This document shows, in pieces, positions 34,067 to 45,212 of a stretch of DNA of 64,000 nt (the stretch's first letter is position 1; each line of letters starts with the position of its first letter). Origin of the DNA: Branchinecta lynchi. Taxonomy: Eukaryota > Arthropoda > Branchiopoda > Anostraca > Branchinectidae. Under the pieces are notes generated by a model. The model saw only the letters and a program-made list of their open reading frames with translations. It made no database searches and was not told the origin of the DNA. The translations under genes and the position numbers were made by a program. The stretch lies in contig JAKZAP010000008.1 of assembly GCA_023053575.1 (NCBI GenBank), positions 955,001-1,019,000 of the forward strand. The letters run 5' to 3'.

Positions 34067-34267
34067 CAGGCCCGTACCCAGAAATTTATTTCGGGGAGGG
34101 GAGGGGTCGCCTTTCGGGCGGGGGGGGGGTTGCCTGCAGGTATCACAAAAAAGTACAAAAAAGACACAGATCAGAGGGAAAAGCCTATAAAAATGAGTAT
34201 TTTTGTATGTTTCGGGGGGAGGGGGGGGGTTCAACCCCCTACCCCCCCCCCCCCTGGATACGGCCTT
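34067..34267. mobile_element. Short hAT-type element with poly-G/poly-C tracts
   Basis: Ends CAGGCCCGTACCCAG and CTGGATACGGCCTTG, with flanks GTTACATT (34059-34066) and GTTGCATT (34268-34275), an 8-bp duplication with one change. Inner stretch CATCAGAGGGAAAAGCC-like as in its relatives. Confidence 0.85.
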
Positions 34268-34275
34268 GGTTGCAT

Positions 34276-36797
34276 TGAGTATGAATCGGTTCTGGATTGC
34301 CACGAGGTTGAATTGTCTTCTATTTATCAATCATAGTTTTTCTTTTTTTATATAGTTGTTAATGTATAGTATTACATTTATTTTTAATCCCTTTTCTTTT
34401 TGTTCCCAATATAAATATGCTAAGCGATTAAATTATTGAGTCCTCCCACAAACAAATCTGTATAGATTTTCACGCGGCAGGTCTGTTATGATGTTGATTT
34501 TTTTGTAAAATTCCATCAAATATTAAATTTGTCTCTCTCTTTGTTCTTCTAAATAAAAAAATCTACAGAATTCTAGTGTGACTACTTGCCCTAAAAATCC
34601 AGAAAACTTGTAAGAGCGGTTTCCTCACCGACAAAAATAAAGGAGAAAATAGCCAAGTAGCCAGAGCTCATAAGGTTCACTGCTCGACCTAGAGCCTGAG
34701 AGCAGTAACATTTCATCACCAGACTTGGAAACAAGGTACATCCTTTGCTGCTTGAATACACTGAAGCAACTGATATACAGTGATATCACTGATCATGAGA
34801 CGACAAAACAAAAGTAAATGCCTAACAATAGGGAGATCAACAGATGGTAAGAAAACCGTCGTAAAGACGAGGCTCCCTGCTACTGTATATGGGTAAAATA
34901 ATCCTTGAGTGGAAGATATTTCTTCCATAGAGTTTGCATTCAGGAGAATTAAAATAGGTAGTTAGTGTAGAAGGGGGGGGGGGGTGCGATGTCTGGCATT
35001 GGGAGAGAACGAAAATACACAGGGAAGTTAAGTAACTTATTTTATTGCACTAGACCGATGTCAGCTCAGATTTCTTCTAGCTAGATTAGTTCAGCCGAGA
35101 TTTGCTTGAAAGCTAAAATAAAGAGTACTTAGGAGAACTAAGGCTAAGGGCCGGTCATTACTCATGTCTTTTGTATGGATATTTCGAAGAGAGTAGGCTA
35201 CTGGTAATTATATGTTAATGGACAGAGGTGAGCGTATGGAGTAACTGAGTTTGAGCTAGAGGCTCTGGATGGATTACTGAAAAGTAAATGGAAGTTTAAG
35301 AGGTTCAGCAGATTCTTCCTACTTCACAACAGGTGATGCCTCGGAGGTTAAACTTCAAGCCTAGTAGTGTACTCATTGGTATGCTGTATTGCGTTATGGC
35401 CAGTTAGGTGTTTAGGCTACACACTATTATGTTATACTTGAAGACCTAATTCAAACATTCTGTTTACCTTCTCTTACTGATCGCAAGTCACCAGTTTATT
35501 TAGATTTGAACTTGATTGCCGGGTTGCTGTTTTGCCGAGAGAAAAAAAAACACGCAGAACGTCTTCTTACCCAGATGACGAAATTTTTCACTTTGGTTAG
35601 CAAAGAATTATAAGACTTTATTGATTACTTTTTGTATGTCTTCCGAAGTATCACACTGGTCTTGGTTTTTTAACTTATCTGTATTTGTGATAAGCAGTTG
35701 GAGCATTAGATGGAAATTATTAGTTTAATCCTTGACTCCCTACGTGCCATAGCGGATGTCCGGATTATCGGCCGAGATTTAGTCCAAACCGAATTATTTC
35801 AAACCTAGGAAATTTGGTATTTTTTTTTATTTTGCTCACTGTTTGACGGTATTTTTGTGGTTTTGAACATTCATAGTGACAGTAGGGATGGTTAGCAATG
35901 TGTGTGTGGTAGAAAAAATCATTTTTTGTGGTCCGCTTTAATAACGGTCAATGAACGTGACTTAGGTGCAGACAGGTATGAAAAATAATTTCAAGAGTAA
36001 AAGAAAAACGACAACTTCAATCAGTGGCCAAAAAAGAAAATGAGGTATCGTGTCACGGGCATGCAAATAACACTGGAATTTACCACGAGTTCCGGATTTT
36101 CTGACAGGCTACTCAAAGGCTGGTGGTTATGCTGGAATTTAACATATCCCATGACCTATCGTTTAATGAAATTAAAACTGCCGAATCAGCAGCAACATTC
36201 TCCCGGAACGCAAAAAAAATATGGCACCCTGCTGGTCCCCATTCCAATTCTCACTTGTCGAACGTCTGCCTTCACTACTATTTTTAGACCATTGTAATCT
36301 CTGATCATATGTTTTGCTAATCTTCCCCTCATTAGGGAATATGGCTAGTTAAGACTATTTGCTAAGTTCATTATCGCCAACTCCAACCAATAAGTAAATG
36401 CTCGTAAATTTCTGCTAGGGAGAAAAATAAACATTGGCGATACGTGCTACTCCAAGCGGCTAAAACATATGCAAGAACAAGGCCAAAGACTTTGGTTGGA
36501 TCGCAAACGGATACAATTTTGTTTGTTTTACGTTCTCGGATCTGTCAATACGATAACCTGCTGGAGCCTGGACCAGTAACAGTAGCCTACGTCAAATTTT
36601 ATTGGAAAATTGCTCCTAAATATGCCGTCCGTTCTGCCAATTACGTTGTGGATCTATCAGCCCAAGAAAAGAGATGATCCAACGTTTCCTTTCCTTCTTG
36701 TACAGGTAATCAACTTAACTGAACGAACGTTTGCGTCCCCAAAGCCTAATTAAGATCCCCTTTTAATCTTAAAGTCCATATCAACCCAGACGCATTA
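34276..36797. other. Unassigned intronic sequence
   Basis: Part of the 9.2-kb first intron of the minus-strand DM4/12-like gene. Open frames at 36040-36297 and 36444-36677 lack recognised domains or convincing splice sites. No repeat boundary recognised. Confidence 0.4.
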
Positions 36798-36805
36798 ATC
36801 CTCCT

Positions 36806-37000
36806 CAGGCCCGTATCCAGGAATTTATTTCTGGGGGGGGGGGGGCCTTTCGGGGGGGGGGGTGCCTGCTGGTCGGACAAAAAAGTAAAAAAAAACATAG
36901 ATCAGAGGGAAAAGCCTATAAAAATGATTATTTTTGTATGTTTCGGGGGGGGGGGGGGATCAACCCCCTATCGCTCCCCCCCCCCACGGATACGTCCTTG
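36806..37000. mobile_element. Short hAT-type element with exact 8-bp duplication
   Basis: Ends CAGGCCCGTATCCAGG and GGATACGTCCTTG, with the identical flank ATCCTCCT at 36798-36805 and 37001-37008. G- and C-tracts lie just inside the ends. Confidence 0.9.
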
Positions 37001-37008
37001 ATCCTCCT

Positions 37009-38875
37009 CGTATATGTTCGTCCATTCCAATCAATTTAATCACACACTCCCTTTGGTGGGTCTGGGCCCCTCCCACTCATGCAGGGCCAGATTAACACAT
37101 TTCTACGCCTCAGGCCAGAGTACACAATCCCCCCCCCCCTCCGCCATTCGCCCCCAGGGTTACCACATCAAACAAATTTAGAGAGAGACTTCTGGCCCAA
37201 AACAGAGAGAGAATTATAGTGAAATTTTATTTTCACGAAGAGCATGAAATGGACACTTTTGGTCGGAATCACCGCTGCAAAATTGACCCATTTTAATTTT
37301 ATTTCAGTGAAAGAAAACGTGAAATAGTCAATCCTGGTTGGAAACCCTGCTGCAAACATGGCACCTCTGGAAGTTTTGTGAAACAGAACGAATTTTACGT
37401 CATACGTGGCACTAGGGCAACAAAAACAAGACAGAATGACAATTCACTCTATCGTGCGACATGTGGCAACCCTGTTATGTCCTTCAGCCGCTCCTCATCA
37501 AGAGAGAAAATCTGACTTCCTATAAGAAAGCACGCGGAAACAAGACCTAACAGTTGGGGGGGGGGGGGGGGATGAGATCGGTCTAGGCCCACCATTAACA
37601 GCACTCGTATGCCCTTTTGAAAATAACATCGATTCTTTTTTAATAGTATTTTTTTCCATTTATATCAACGTCCCCTTGACTGCTGAGCGAGTGCTGAGCC
37701 CTAGGCCATGACCTGGATTGGCCTTACGGGAAACCCGACCCTGCGAGCATTTGCGATGGCCCTTCCTGGCAGAAGACGAAGGACGCGAACTGTTAATTCA
37801 GTGTCATCTGACGTGCCAGAACTTCCCTTATGCCTTGAACCACGCGTTAAGCTACTCCGATACTTTGACCCCCCGAGAATTGCATTTTCTAAAGCCGTAG
37901 TAAAGTGATTAAGTCATGTAAACTACATTTGGCTCGTCCAAAGTTCGAGACGTGGAACGTTTCTTTCTATAGCTGTACCAGTCACGGTAAAAAGAGTCAC
38001 CGGTCAAAACAAGAAAGTGTCTGGAAAAGAGGGAACAACGTCTGCAAAATGGGAAATAGCAGAGGATCTAACTGTTACAAACTTTACACACGGAAGGTTA
38101 TATGCAACTAATATCGGTCATACTGGCAATGGTTCATTAATCCATGCAAATCCAAGTAAGCATCACAACTGTTCGGACATATGTTGAAAGAAGTGGTTCT
38201 CTCTTTCTCGCTAATACTATAATCTCTCAGCGTTTGGCAAATCAACTGGCCCAGTAATCGTCGGTCAATGACACAACGAAAATAAAAGTCTGCCAAGTTA
38301 AGAACCAATTCAATTCTATTAAAAAATTAAAAGAGGCATGATAAATAGAGCTAAATTTGAAGAAAAAGAGAAGATCAGAACGACTGCAGGCAGTGTATCC
38401 ACTGCCTTAAAGCGAGGGTAAGCAGTGACTCATCTGTAAAACCAAGGAACTGGGAAATACCCGTAAAAACGACAACCGTAATTTCTCATTAGTTTAGGCC
38501 TAAGTCGATACATTTTTGGTAGTGTCCAGTGCTTTTCTCATTTGTCTTTTGGTACTTATTCTGTCTTCCCGTGGCTTCGCACCCAGATAAGTTCATTCAT
38601 TCATTCATCAATTAGCGCAATTTTCGGCCAAGAGATTGGTCCCGCCGTTGGCTAGACGGAGAAGAGGAGGATTTGCCGGGATGTACGGGTGACTGAAGGA
38701 ATCAATATGAGACCTGGTAGGCAGATCTATGGCCCAGATATAGCCAATAATAACACTTTTCCTAACCTAAAGTGAATGCTTAGACAACCCCAGCGACTGC
38801 TACAGACTAAGCTACGAAATTCGAGGTTAGACTAGGAATGACGCATTTACTTAAACCACTAAAAATCCCACTTAC
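37009..38875. other. Unassigned intronic sequence with a hAT-like end
   Basis: CAGGGCCAGATTAAC at 37083-37097 looks like a hAT-type inverted end, but its partner was not found. The open frame at 37718-37900 (with LLIQCHLTCQNFPYALNHAL) is of unknown origin. The rest is unassigned. Confidence 0.4.
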
Positions 38876-39185
38876 CTCCACGAAATCTTCCTCCTCTGTT
38901 TATTGACAAAAATCTCTCTGAAAAACTTTCCTGAAGTAGTTGGCGATTCTTCGCGAATTTGATAATTTTGTCGAGTTTTCTCAGCTCGAACGGCAGGGTT
39001 TCTTCCCCGGCCTCTCCGGCGACTAGAATGTCCACAAGAAGATCATACCACGTGTTGTTGCTGTACAGGCTGTCAATTGGAATAGCCGTTGCAAAGTCTG
39101 GTATATCGAATGCAAAAACGGTGTGAAAAGCAACTAATATAACAAAAAAGGTTCCACCTGGATCGTAAGGTCTGTCTTTAGCCAT
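38876..39185 (-). CDS. DM4/12-like gene (minus strand), first coding exon with signal peptide
   Basis: ATG in the context GACATGG starts a frame that reads to the donor GGAG|GTAAGT at 38875 (310 bp, phase 1 out). The first 26 residues have a short polar start and a hydrophobic core TFFVILVAFHTVFAF, fitting a signal peptide or anchor. After it comes an acidic segment with a possible N-glycosylation site (NNTW), then a basic KLDKIIKFAKNR stretch and a Gly/Arg-rich end. The leftover G joins AT of the exon at 29654 to give Asp, so the two exons fit. A TCAGT-type initiator lies about 75 bases upstream, which is weak evidence for the promoter. Confidence 0.65.
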
Positions 39186-40370
39186 GTCAGCTCAATAACA
39201 TTCGCACTTCACGCAACACCAAAAAATGTTTCAATACGTTCCTGTTGGGTCTAATGGATCCATCTCGCACTGATATAAGTGATCACAGGCAGCAAGATTG
39301 CTAGTATCTCAGTGAGCTAGTGGTTGATTGTGTTAGACCGAGCCTCTTTGCAGTTCGGAATGACAAACAACAAGGACTGTTTCTCTCAAGCTCTATATGT
39401 ACTTTCATTGGGCGGAGCTTAAGTTTCTCCGGGTACGTACTTCTCGTGATGTCATAAGAAAATACTAGTTTATGAAGACGTAAAGGTATGAGCTTTTTGC
39501 CAAAAAGGTAACGGAACCATATTCGCGTGGAAAATTGCAAGTGGGTTAGTGCGACCAAAAACATGACTTTGTTAGCAGCACGAGACAAACAGGAGTATTT
39601 TTGCTAAATCTTGCACGATTAGGAATGTCCCAAGACATATCACTCATTTGCAGATTTGCATCTATAACCATCACTGCAGCCTACCTTTTATTTGTGTTCT
39701 GTTTGTTTAAATCAATTCATTCAATCAAGTTTAATCCGAATAGCTAAAGGCTAGAAAAGGAATTAGGAAAGGTTTAAAGCACAATGGACACTTCTAATGC
39801 TTTATTTTGTATCAAATCGATACAATTCTTAGGAGCTGGGATATCGTGGCAGGAAATTAAAAAACTCCCAGCAATGCTTGATAGAAAAGGATATATCTGA
39901 GATGTCACCAATAAGTCAAGCCGCTGATGCAGTTTACCTGATTGCTCTAGTGTTTCATCAGAAGTTCCATGTTTAAGTGCCTATTAAAAGTTTTTCTTTG
40001 TAGAATAGTGTTGTGAAGCTTGATTAGCTTGCTTTATAAAATGTACCAGAATATGCAATAAGTTTGTAAGAAATAACATAGCTACAAAAACCATTAAAAA
40101 ACAAATAGCCTATTCAAATCTGAATTAGACAAGCTGATTTATGCATCAAATAAAGATCTACCAAGTGTTATAGGAAACATCACTTTTATCTTTGTCCAAG
40201 CTAGTAAATCGTACTGGCCCAAAAAATTACGCTTTGAAACAACACAGAGATGAAACTGTAAAAAAAGCTGCTGAGCTAGGGGGTAAGCATTGTTCCTAGG
40301 TTGTTACAGAGTGGGATTGGGGTAGTTTGATGTGCCCATGGAACTTTAATTAACACCATCGGTCGTCATC
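39186..40370. other. Unassigned sequence, possible promoter side of the minus-strand gene
   Basis: Contains a LINE-like tail at about 39713-39770 (minus strand, GGATTAAACTTGATTGAATG). No other feature recognised. Confidence 0.4.
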
Positions 40371-40538
40371 ATGAGTGACACTACAGAAGAAGCCGAGGAA
40401 GCAGCTTTAAACAACCGAATGGCAGTTAAACAAGACAAGTCAGGCGTTTCCATTTCTTTTCTCAAATTAGATCCAACTTTCAAACCTGCCCTAACAGATA
40501 ACATCAGCATAAAGGTGCTTCATGACACTTGTGTATAA
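40371..40538 (+). CDS. Small acidic ORF, 55 residues, interrupted at its stop by a hAT-type element
   Basis: ATG in a good context (CATCATGAG) opens MSDTTEEAEEAALNNRMAV followed by KQDKSGVSISFLKLDPTFKP and a short tail, with TAA at 40536-40538. The acidic N-terminus and balanced composition look like genuine coding rather than noise, but I recognise no family. The stop codon overlaps the 8-bp target duplication of the hAT-type element at 40545. A partial copy of its 3' part, with the target site, was later duplicated at 40613-40662. It could be a gene, a terminal exon or a retrocopy. Confidence 0.35.
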   Translation: MSDTTEEAEEAALNNRMAVKQDKSGVSISFLKLDPTFKPALTDNISIKVLHDTCV

Positions 40539-40730
40539 CAGGGGCAGGGGCGTCACTAGCCTTTTACCTTTGGGGGGGGACGTCCCGTTTGTGCCGACGG
40601 ACTAGAAAATGTCAGATAACATCAGCATAAAGGTGCTTCATGGCACTTGTGTATAACAGGGGCAGGGGCGTCACTAGCCTTTTACCTTTGGCGGGGGGAC
40701 GTCCCGTTTGTGCCGACGGACTAAAAAATG
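40495..40730. repeat. 118-bp tandem duplication spanning a transposon end
   Basis: Positions 40495-40612 and 40613-40730 are nearly identical (AACATCAGCATAAAGGTGC ... GTGCCGACGGACTA). The unit includes 50 bases of flanking DNA plus the left end of the hAT-type element, so it arose after the insertion. Confidence 0.9.
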
Positions 40731-42530
40731 TGCCGACAAAATGCGCCTACTCGCATAGAATAGAACCGATGTAAAAGTAACTGTAATACATCAGTTGTAA
40801 TTTCGTATTTTAAAGTTCACATATTCGGCTTTTCATTTCAACTTTCGCTAAAAAGCGAAGCTTCCAACGACTGTACCAAGAACAAGTTAAAGTAAGCGCC
40901 GCAGTCGAAATTTGTTAAATCTGCTTTTTTTCCGATTTTTTTTTCTATACCTACCATACAATTTCTAGCTTTAACGTGTTTCAAACCGAGAATGTCCTTC
41001 CTAAAAGGCCAACTAAATGAAACACCGATACTACAGAGAATACTACAAAACTACTAAAACTGTATACTACAGAAAATACTGCAAAATGCGCGCCGCAGGC
41101 GAAATTTTGTGTAAAACTAATTATAACGCATCATTTGAGTGTATTCCTTTATTGTAATTTTATCGACTAAAGTTCACATATTCGGCTTTTCAGTTCAGCT
41201 TTCGCTAAAAAGCGAAGCTTAATCAACGACTGTACCCAGAACAAGTTAAAGTAAGCGCCGCCGGCGAAATTTTTTATATTCTGCCTTTCGTCCGGAAACA
41301 TTTTGCTATTTGTACCATACAAGTTCCAGCTTTTAACTTTTTCAATCCCCCAAGAATGTCAATCCTAAAACGCCAATAAATGAAACACCGACCTTCCAAA
41401 TAGAGAATACTACAGATGCGCCGCATGCGAATTTTGTGTAAAACTAATTTTAATGCATCAGTTGAGATTGTTCTTTTACTGTAAATTCGTATATTCAAAT
41501 TCACACATTCGCCTTTTCGTTTCAACTTCACCTAAAAAGCGAAGCTTGCAACGATTAAATCCAGACTAATTTGAACTAAGCGCAGCACGCGAAATTTTTT
41601 TAATCTGTATTTTTTCCGTAAAAATTTGCACCCGACGATCTTTGCAGTATTTGATTAGAACCCGATGTGCTGAAAGAACATCGGCGCTCGATAAAAGCAT
41701 TCAGAATTCGATTTCTTCTATGTTTTGCCCGACAAGACTGTAAAGATATTTATTTCTTACATGTAAATATAGAAGCCGATGTGCCGACGAAACTTAAAAC
41801 TGGGATGCGCCCGATAAAGGTTTACAGAATTTTATTTCTTACGTGTAAAAAAAACCCACTGAGCCGACAAGAATACCGAAGCCCCGAAAACCATACAGCA
41901 TTTGATTTCTTTTGTGTTTTGCCCGACTGTATTGTACAGAAGTTGATTTCTGACGTGCCCCTTGTGCTGAAGAGATTGAACTTCCTGGGGGTGCCCGACA
42001 AAGCTGCAGCATCTGATTTCTTACGTACAAATAGAACCAGATGTGCCGACGAGTCGACCGACGCCCAACAAAAGCATACAAAATTGTATTTCTTGTGTAT
42101 TCCTTTTGTATAAAAGGAACCCGATGTGCCGACGACAAGAGCGAGGCCCGCCAAAACCATGCCGAACTCGATTTCTTCCGTGTTTTGCCCGACAAATATT
42201 TGCAGGATTTTATTTCTTGCGTATAAAAAGAACCAGAAGTGCCGACGACGCCCCACAAAAGCATACAGGTTTGATTTCTTCTTTATTCCTAATGTATAAA
42301 AAGAACCCGATATGCCGTAGAGAATACCGAGGCCCGACAAAAAGCAGGCAGGATTTGATTTCTTCTTTGTTCTGCCCGACAAATGTTTGCAGGGTTTTAT
42401 TTCTTGCGTATAAAAAGAACCCGATGTGCCGACGAGTCGACCGACGCTCGACAAACGCATACAAAATTATATTTCTTCTATGTTTGCCGGCGCTCCCCCG
42501 TCCCCCCCCCCCCCCACAGTGACGCCCCTG
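40545..42530. mobile_element. Non-autonomous hAT-type element, about 2 kb
   Basis: Ends CAGGGGCGTCACTAG and CAGTGACGCCCCTG, with the exact 8-bp duplication AACAGGGG at 40537-40544 and 42531-42538. The left end with its flank is duplicated in tandem (118-bp shift), so a second left end lies at 40663. The interior has no transposase. It consists of three copies of a unit of about 300 bp (40800-41610) and a run of shorter repeats around GATGTGCCGACGA (41640-42490). Confidence 0.9.
41640..42490. repeat. Tandem repeats inside the hAT-type element
   Basis: GATGTGCCGACGA and variants recur at about 41660, 41778, 42035, 42123, 42232, 42308 and 42421. Between them lie GATTTCTTCTNTGTTTTGCCCGAC and GATTTTATTTCTTGCGTATAA stretches. 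Spacing is roughly 80-120 bases. Confidence 0.75.
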
Positions 42531-42816
42531 AACAGGGGAGCAATCGGAATCTCAGTACCGATCTTTACTAATATAACATCAAATCCCCATAATCCCGTGT
42601 ATTTCCCTTCTTGACAAGTTTGGCCTCACAACTCTATCAACCTGCGCGTAGACCCCAACTTTCTACTAAGTTTGGTGACCAACTAATGAAGAACTTAACC
42701 ATCATCATATACTTCCCCATCTCTACCTTCCCGACCATACACGACCACAGAGACTGGTTGAGCTTGAGCAGCCAGAGCCAGCAGCTAAGATGCAACCCAT
42801 ACATACAACCAAGCAG

Positions 42817-43005
42817 GGGCGTTGCATATGGGGGGGGGGATGCCCCCGAATGTTGTTAGCCAATCTGTAAACAAAAATAGCCGAGTCGGCACGAAGCACC
42901 GCGATTTTCGTAAAAATAGTCGATTTTTCTGCAAAAACGGTAGGTAAAAATAACAAGCGAGTCGGTCAATACCTTGCCCCCCCCCCCGCAAACATTTTGG
43001 ACCGT
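42817..43005. repeat. G/C-tract element, relative of 31880-32200
   Basis: CAGGGGCGTTGCATATGGGGG start; ACCTTGCCCCCCC...AAACATTTTGG end; AAATAGTCGATTTTTCTGC and AGTCGGTCAATACCTTGCC inner stretches shared with 32080-32170. Confidence 0.55.
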
Positions 43006-43009
43006 CGAT

Positions 43010-43960
43010 TTCCAAGGACGATCTTTACAGGCATATTAGTGACCCGACACAATGCCCTAAGAAAACTTTTGTTCCTAGATCCGACCATCTTTGGGGGAGT
43101 TGAGGGAAGGGGAATCGGGAAATCCCTGGAAGGTGCTAACGGGTGGTCCGATTCGAGTGAAACTTTACGAGTGATAAGAACTAATGCTTCCGAACCACAG
43201 GCGGCCACGGTTGGGGTGTTGGGGGGAGGGGCGGAAACTTTTTGACATGCACAATCCGAACGGATGGACAGAATAGGATGCAAGTTGGACAGTATACTGA
43301 GTTTACACGGCCTTGATTTGTTATTTGTTATCCCGACCGGATCCGGCCAAGGTAGGGGGGACGACGCAGGAACCAGAAATTTGCTGATAGGCTGTGCTCC
43401 AATTCCAGTCAAACTTGATGGACGGGAAAAGGAGATAGAGATCCGACGTCTATTTCCGAGTCGTATTTAGCAGCAGGCGAGGAAGTTGAGAGGAGAGTCC
43501 CGGAAATGTAGCGGCTCGCATAGGGTTCGAACAAGTAGAGCGATTCGAACGAAACTTGGAATGTACAGAGATCATATGCTCTAGAATCCAGATGACATAT
43601 TTTAGGGTTCAAACCAGATCCGACCACGGTGGGATGGGGTGTGATGGGTGGGGTGCTGCGGAGAGTTATCAGAAGTTCCAAAAAGTGCTAACATTCGAGT
43701 GAAACTTGACAGGTGGTTCGAGAAAATACTTCAGATGATCCACTTAGATGTCGGAACCAGATTCGGCAACGGTAGGGTGAGTTGTAGGGGGCTACCGAAC
43801 ATCGTGTGGTAGGTCTAAGGGCCAAACAAGTGGGTCTATTGGGTTGAAACTTGGAAGGTAGAAAAGTTATTTGCCCTAGATTATCCGAGGCCATGCCGAA
43901 ATGCTCAGACTTGAGTGAAACTAGATATCCTATTTCTAGGTCCGAACCGCACGTACCCGT
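43010..43960 (+). repeat. Family A element, internal fragment
   Basis: Diverged units with GACCCGACACAATGCCCTA, GGGGGAGTTGAGGGAAGGGG and repeated GAGTGAAACTTGACAGG-like lines, parallel to 18285-18740 and 58850-59700. Both termini are missing. Confidence 0.65.
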
Positions 43961-44112
43961 AACAAGGGTTATATGAGCTCTTTGAGTTTAAATTTTGAAG
44001 TTTAACGTTTAAATGTTGGAATTTTTCTTTGTGTTTAATTATGGCGTTGTTTGACTATGTAGACGCCTGACTTTATATAGTATGCCTGACAATATATTCG
44101 GACAAATATTCG

Positions 44113-45037
44113 TTTTTGGGATCCCAAAACGTAAGTGGAGGATACCTATGACATCGCAAAAATGTCCGTCTGTCCGTCTGACCGTCTGTCTGGGAGCACG
44201 ACAATTCTCGAAGGGAATGAGATATTTTGGTGAAACTTGGTGTGAGGGTTCCTTGGGTCAAGGGTAAGGTCAAGTTCGTAGATGGGCTATGTGGCTCTAT
44301 ATTTAGGGGGGGGGGGGGAGGTGGTTCAGATTAAGGGGGAAAATATTTTTAAACAGCTAACGTGATAGTCGTTTAAGGGGTAATACACGATAGCGAAAAC
44401 CATTTTCTCGCCGGACAAGTAGTTCTTCTGGAATACGGCAAAAACCGGAAAGTTGGTTAAAAGTAAAACTTTTATTTGGAGTTGATTAAATGTTCAATTT
44501 AGGAGTAAAAAGACATGGTGAACACGACGGTGAAAACCCAATTCTCGCCGGACAACTAGTTCGCCCGGAATCCGGGCAAAACCCGAAAATTTGTTAAAAG
44601 CAAAAGTTCGATTAGATGACATATTAAGGGGTAAGATGAGAGGCGAGTCTGTATATGACACTCATTTTTTTCTCGGACATATAATTAGTCCGGAATCCGG
44701 TTGTAAACGGAATTTTTTTTAAGTTAAACTTTTATTCAAAGTTGATTAGATGTTCTTTATATGGATAAGGAGATACGCTGGATTTGTTTCTGAATTTTCT
44801 TTTTTTGCTGGACTAGTAGTTCGCTCGGAATTCGGGCAAAACCGGAAACTTGGCAGAAGTAAAGCAGGAAGTCTCGGTCAGTATCGTCAAAATAAATATG
44901 GCTTATAGAGGTATATCTGAACTTGGTTTTCTCTGATGATTGGCCTTGCGAAGACTGGATTTGGCGAAGACAAGACCCGACTGTCTGAATCAAATATTAG
45001 ATTTTTGGGATCCCATCGACACCTTTGGTCTTGTTTT
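44113..45037 (+). repeat. Family B element
   Basis: Starts TTTTTGGGATCCCAAAACGTAAG, has GTCCGTCTGTCCGTCTG, GATATTTTGGTGAAACTTGG, diverged GGGGTAA/CCGGACAACTAGTTCGCCC units, and ends TTTTTGGGATCCCATCGACACC with TTTGGTCTTGTT. Confidence 0.8.
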
Positions 45038-45212
45038 TTTGATACCATACGAAATCTTTTCGAATAATAGAGACTGATTGCTTGAAGATATCCATAACTG
45101 ACGTAGACTATTGAGTCACATTGGGATTAAAAGGAAAAGATTTGCCCGTTTAGGATCTAAGTTCAATGTACGCGAAAAACGGTTGTGTCCATATTTATTC
45201 CGTCCTTATTGT

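Noticed and set aside
37718..37900. ORF with LLIQCHLTCQNFPYALNHAL as a possible exon
   Set aside because: No convincing acceptor or donor in phase, and the region is inside the intron of another gene. Left as unassigned.
41640..42490. Regularly spaced repeats that might recall a CRISPR array
   Set aside because: Units are diverged, spacers are not unique, the repeats lie within a eukaryotic transposon, and the genome is clearly intron-bearing.
41667..42522. Overlapping ORFs of up to 212 residues on both strands
   Set aside because: They are readings of the GATGTGCCGACGA repeat array inside the hAT-type element. Several frames are open at once and no domain is present.
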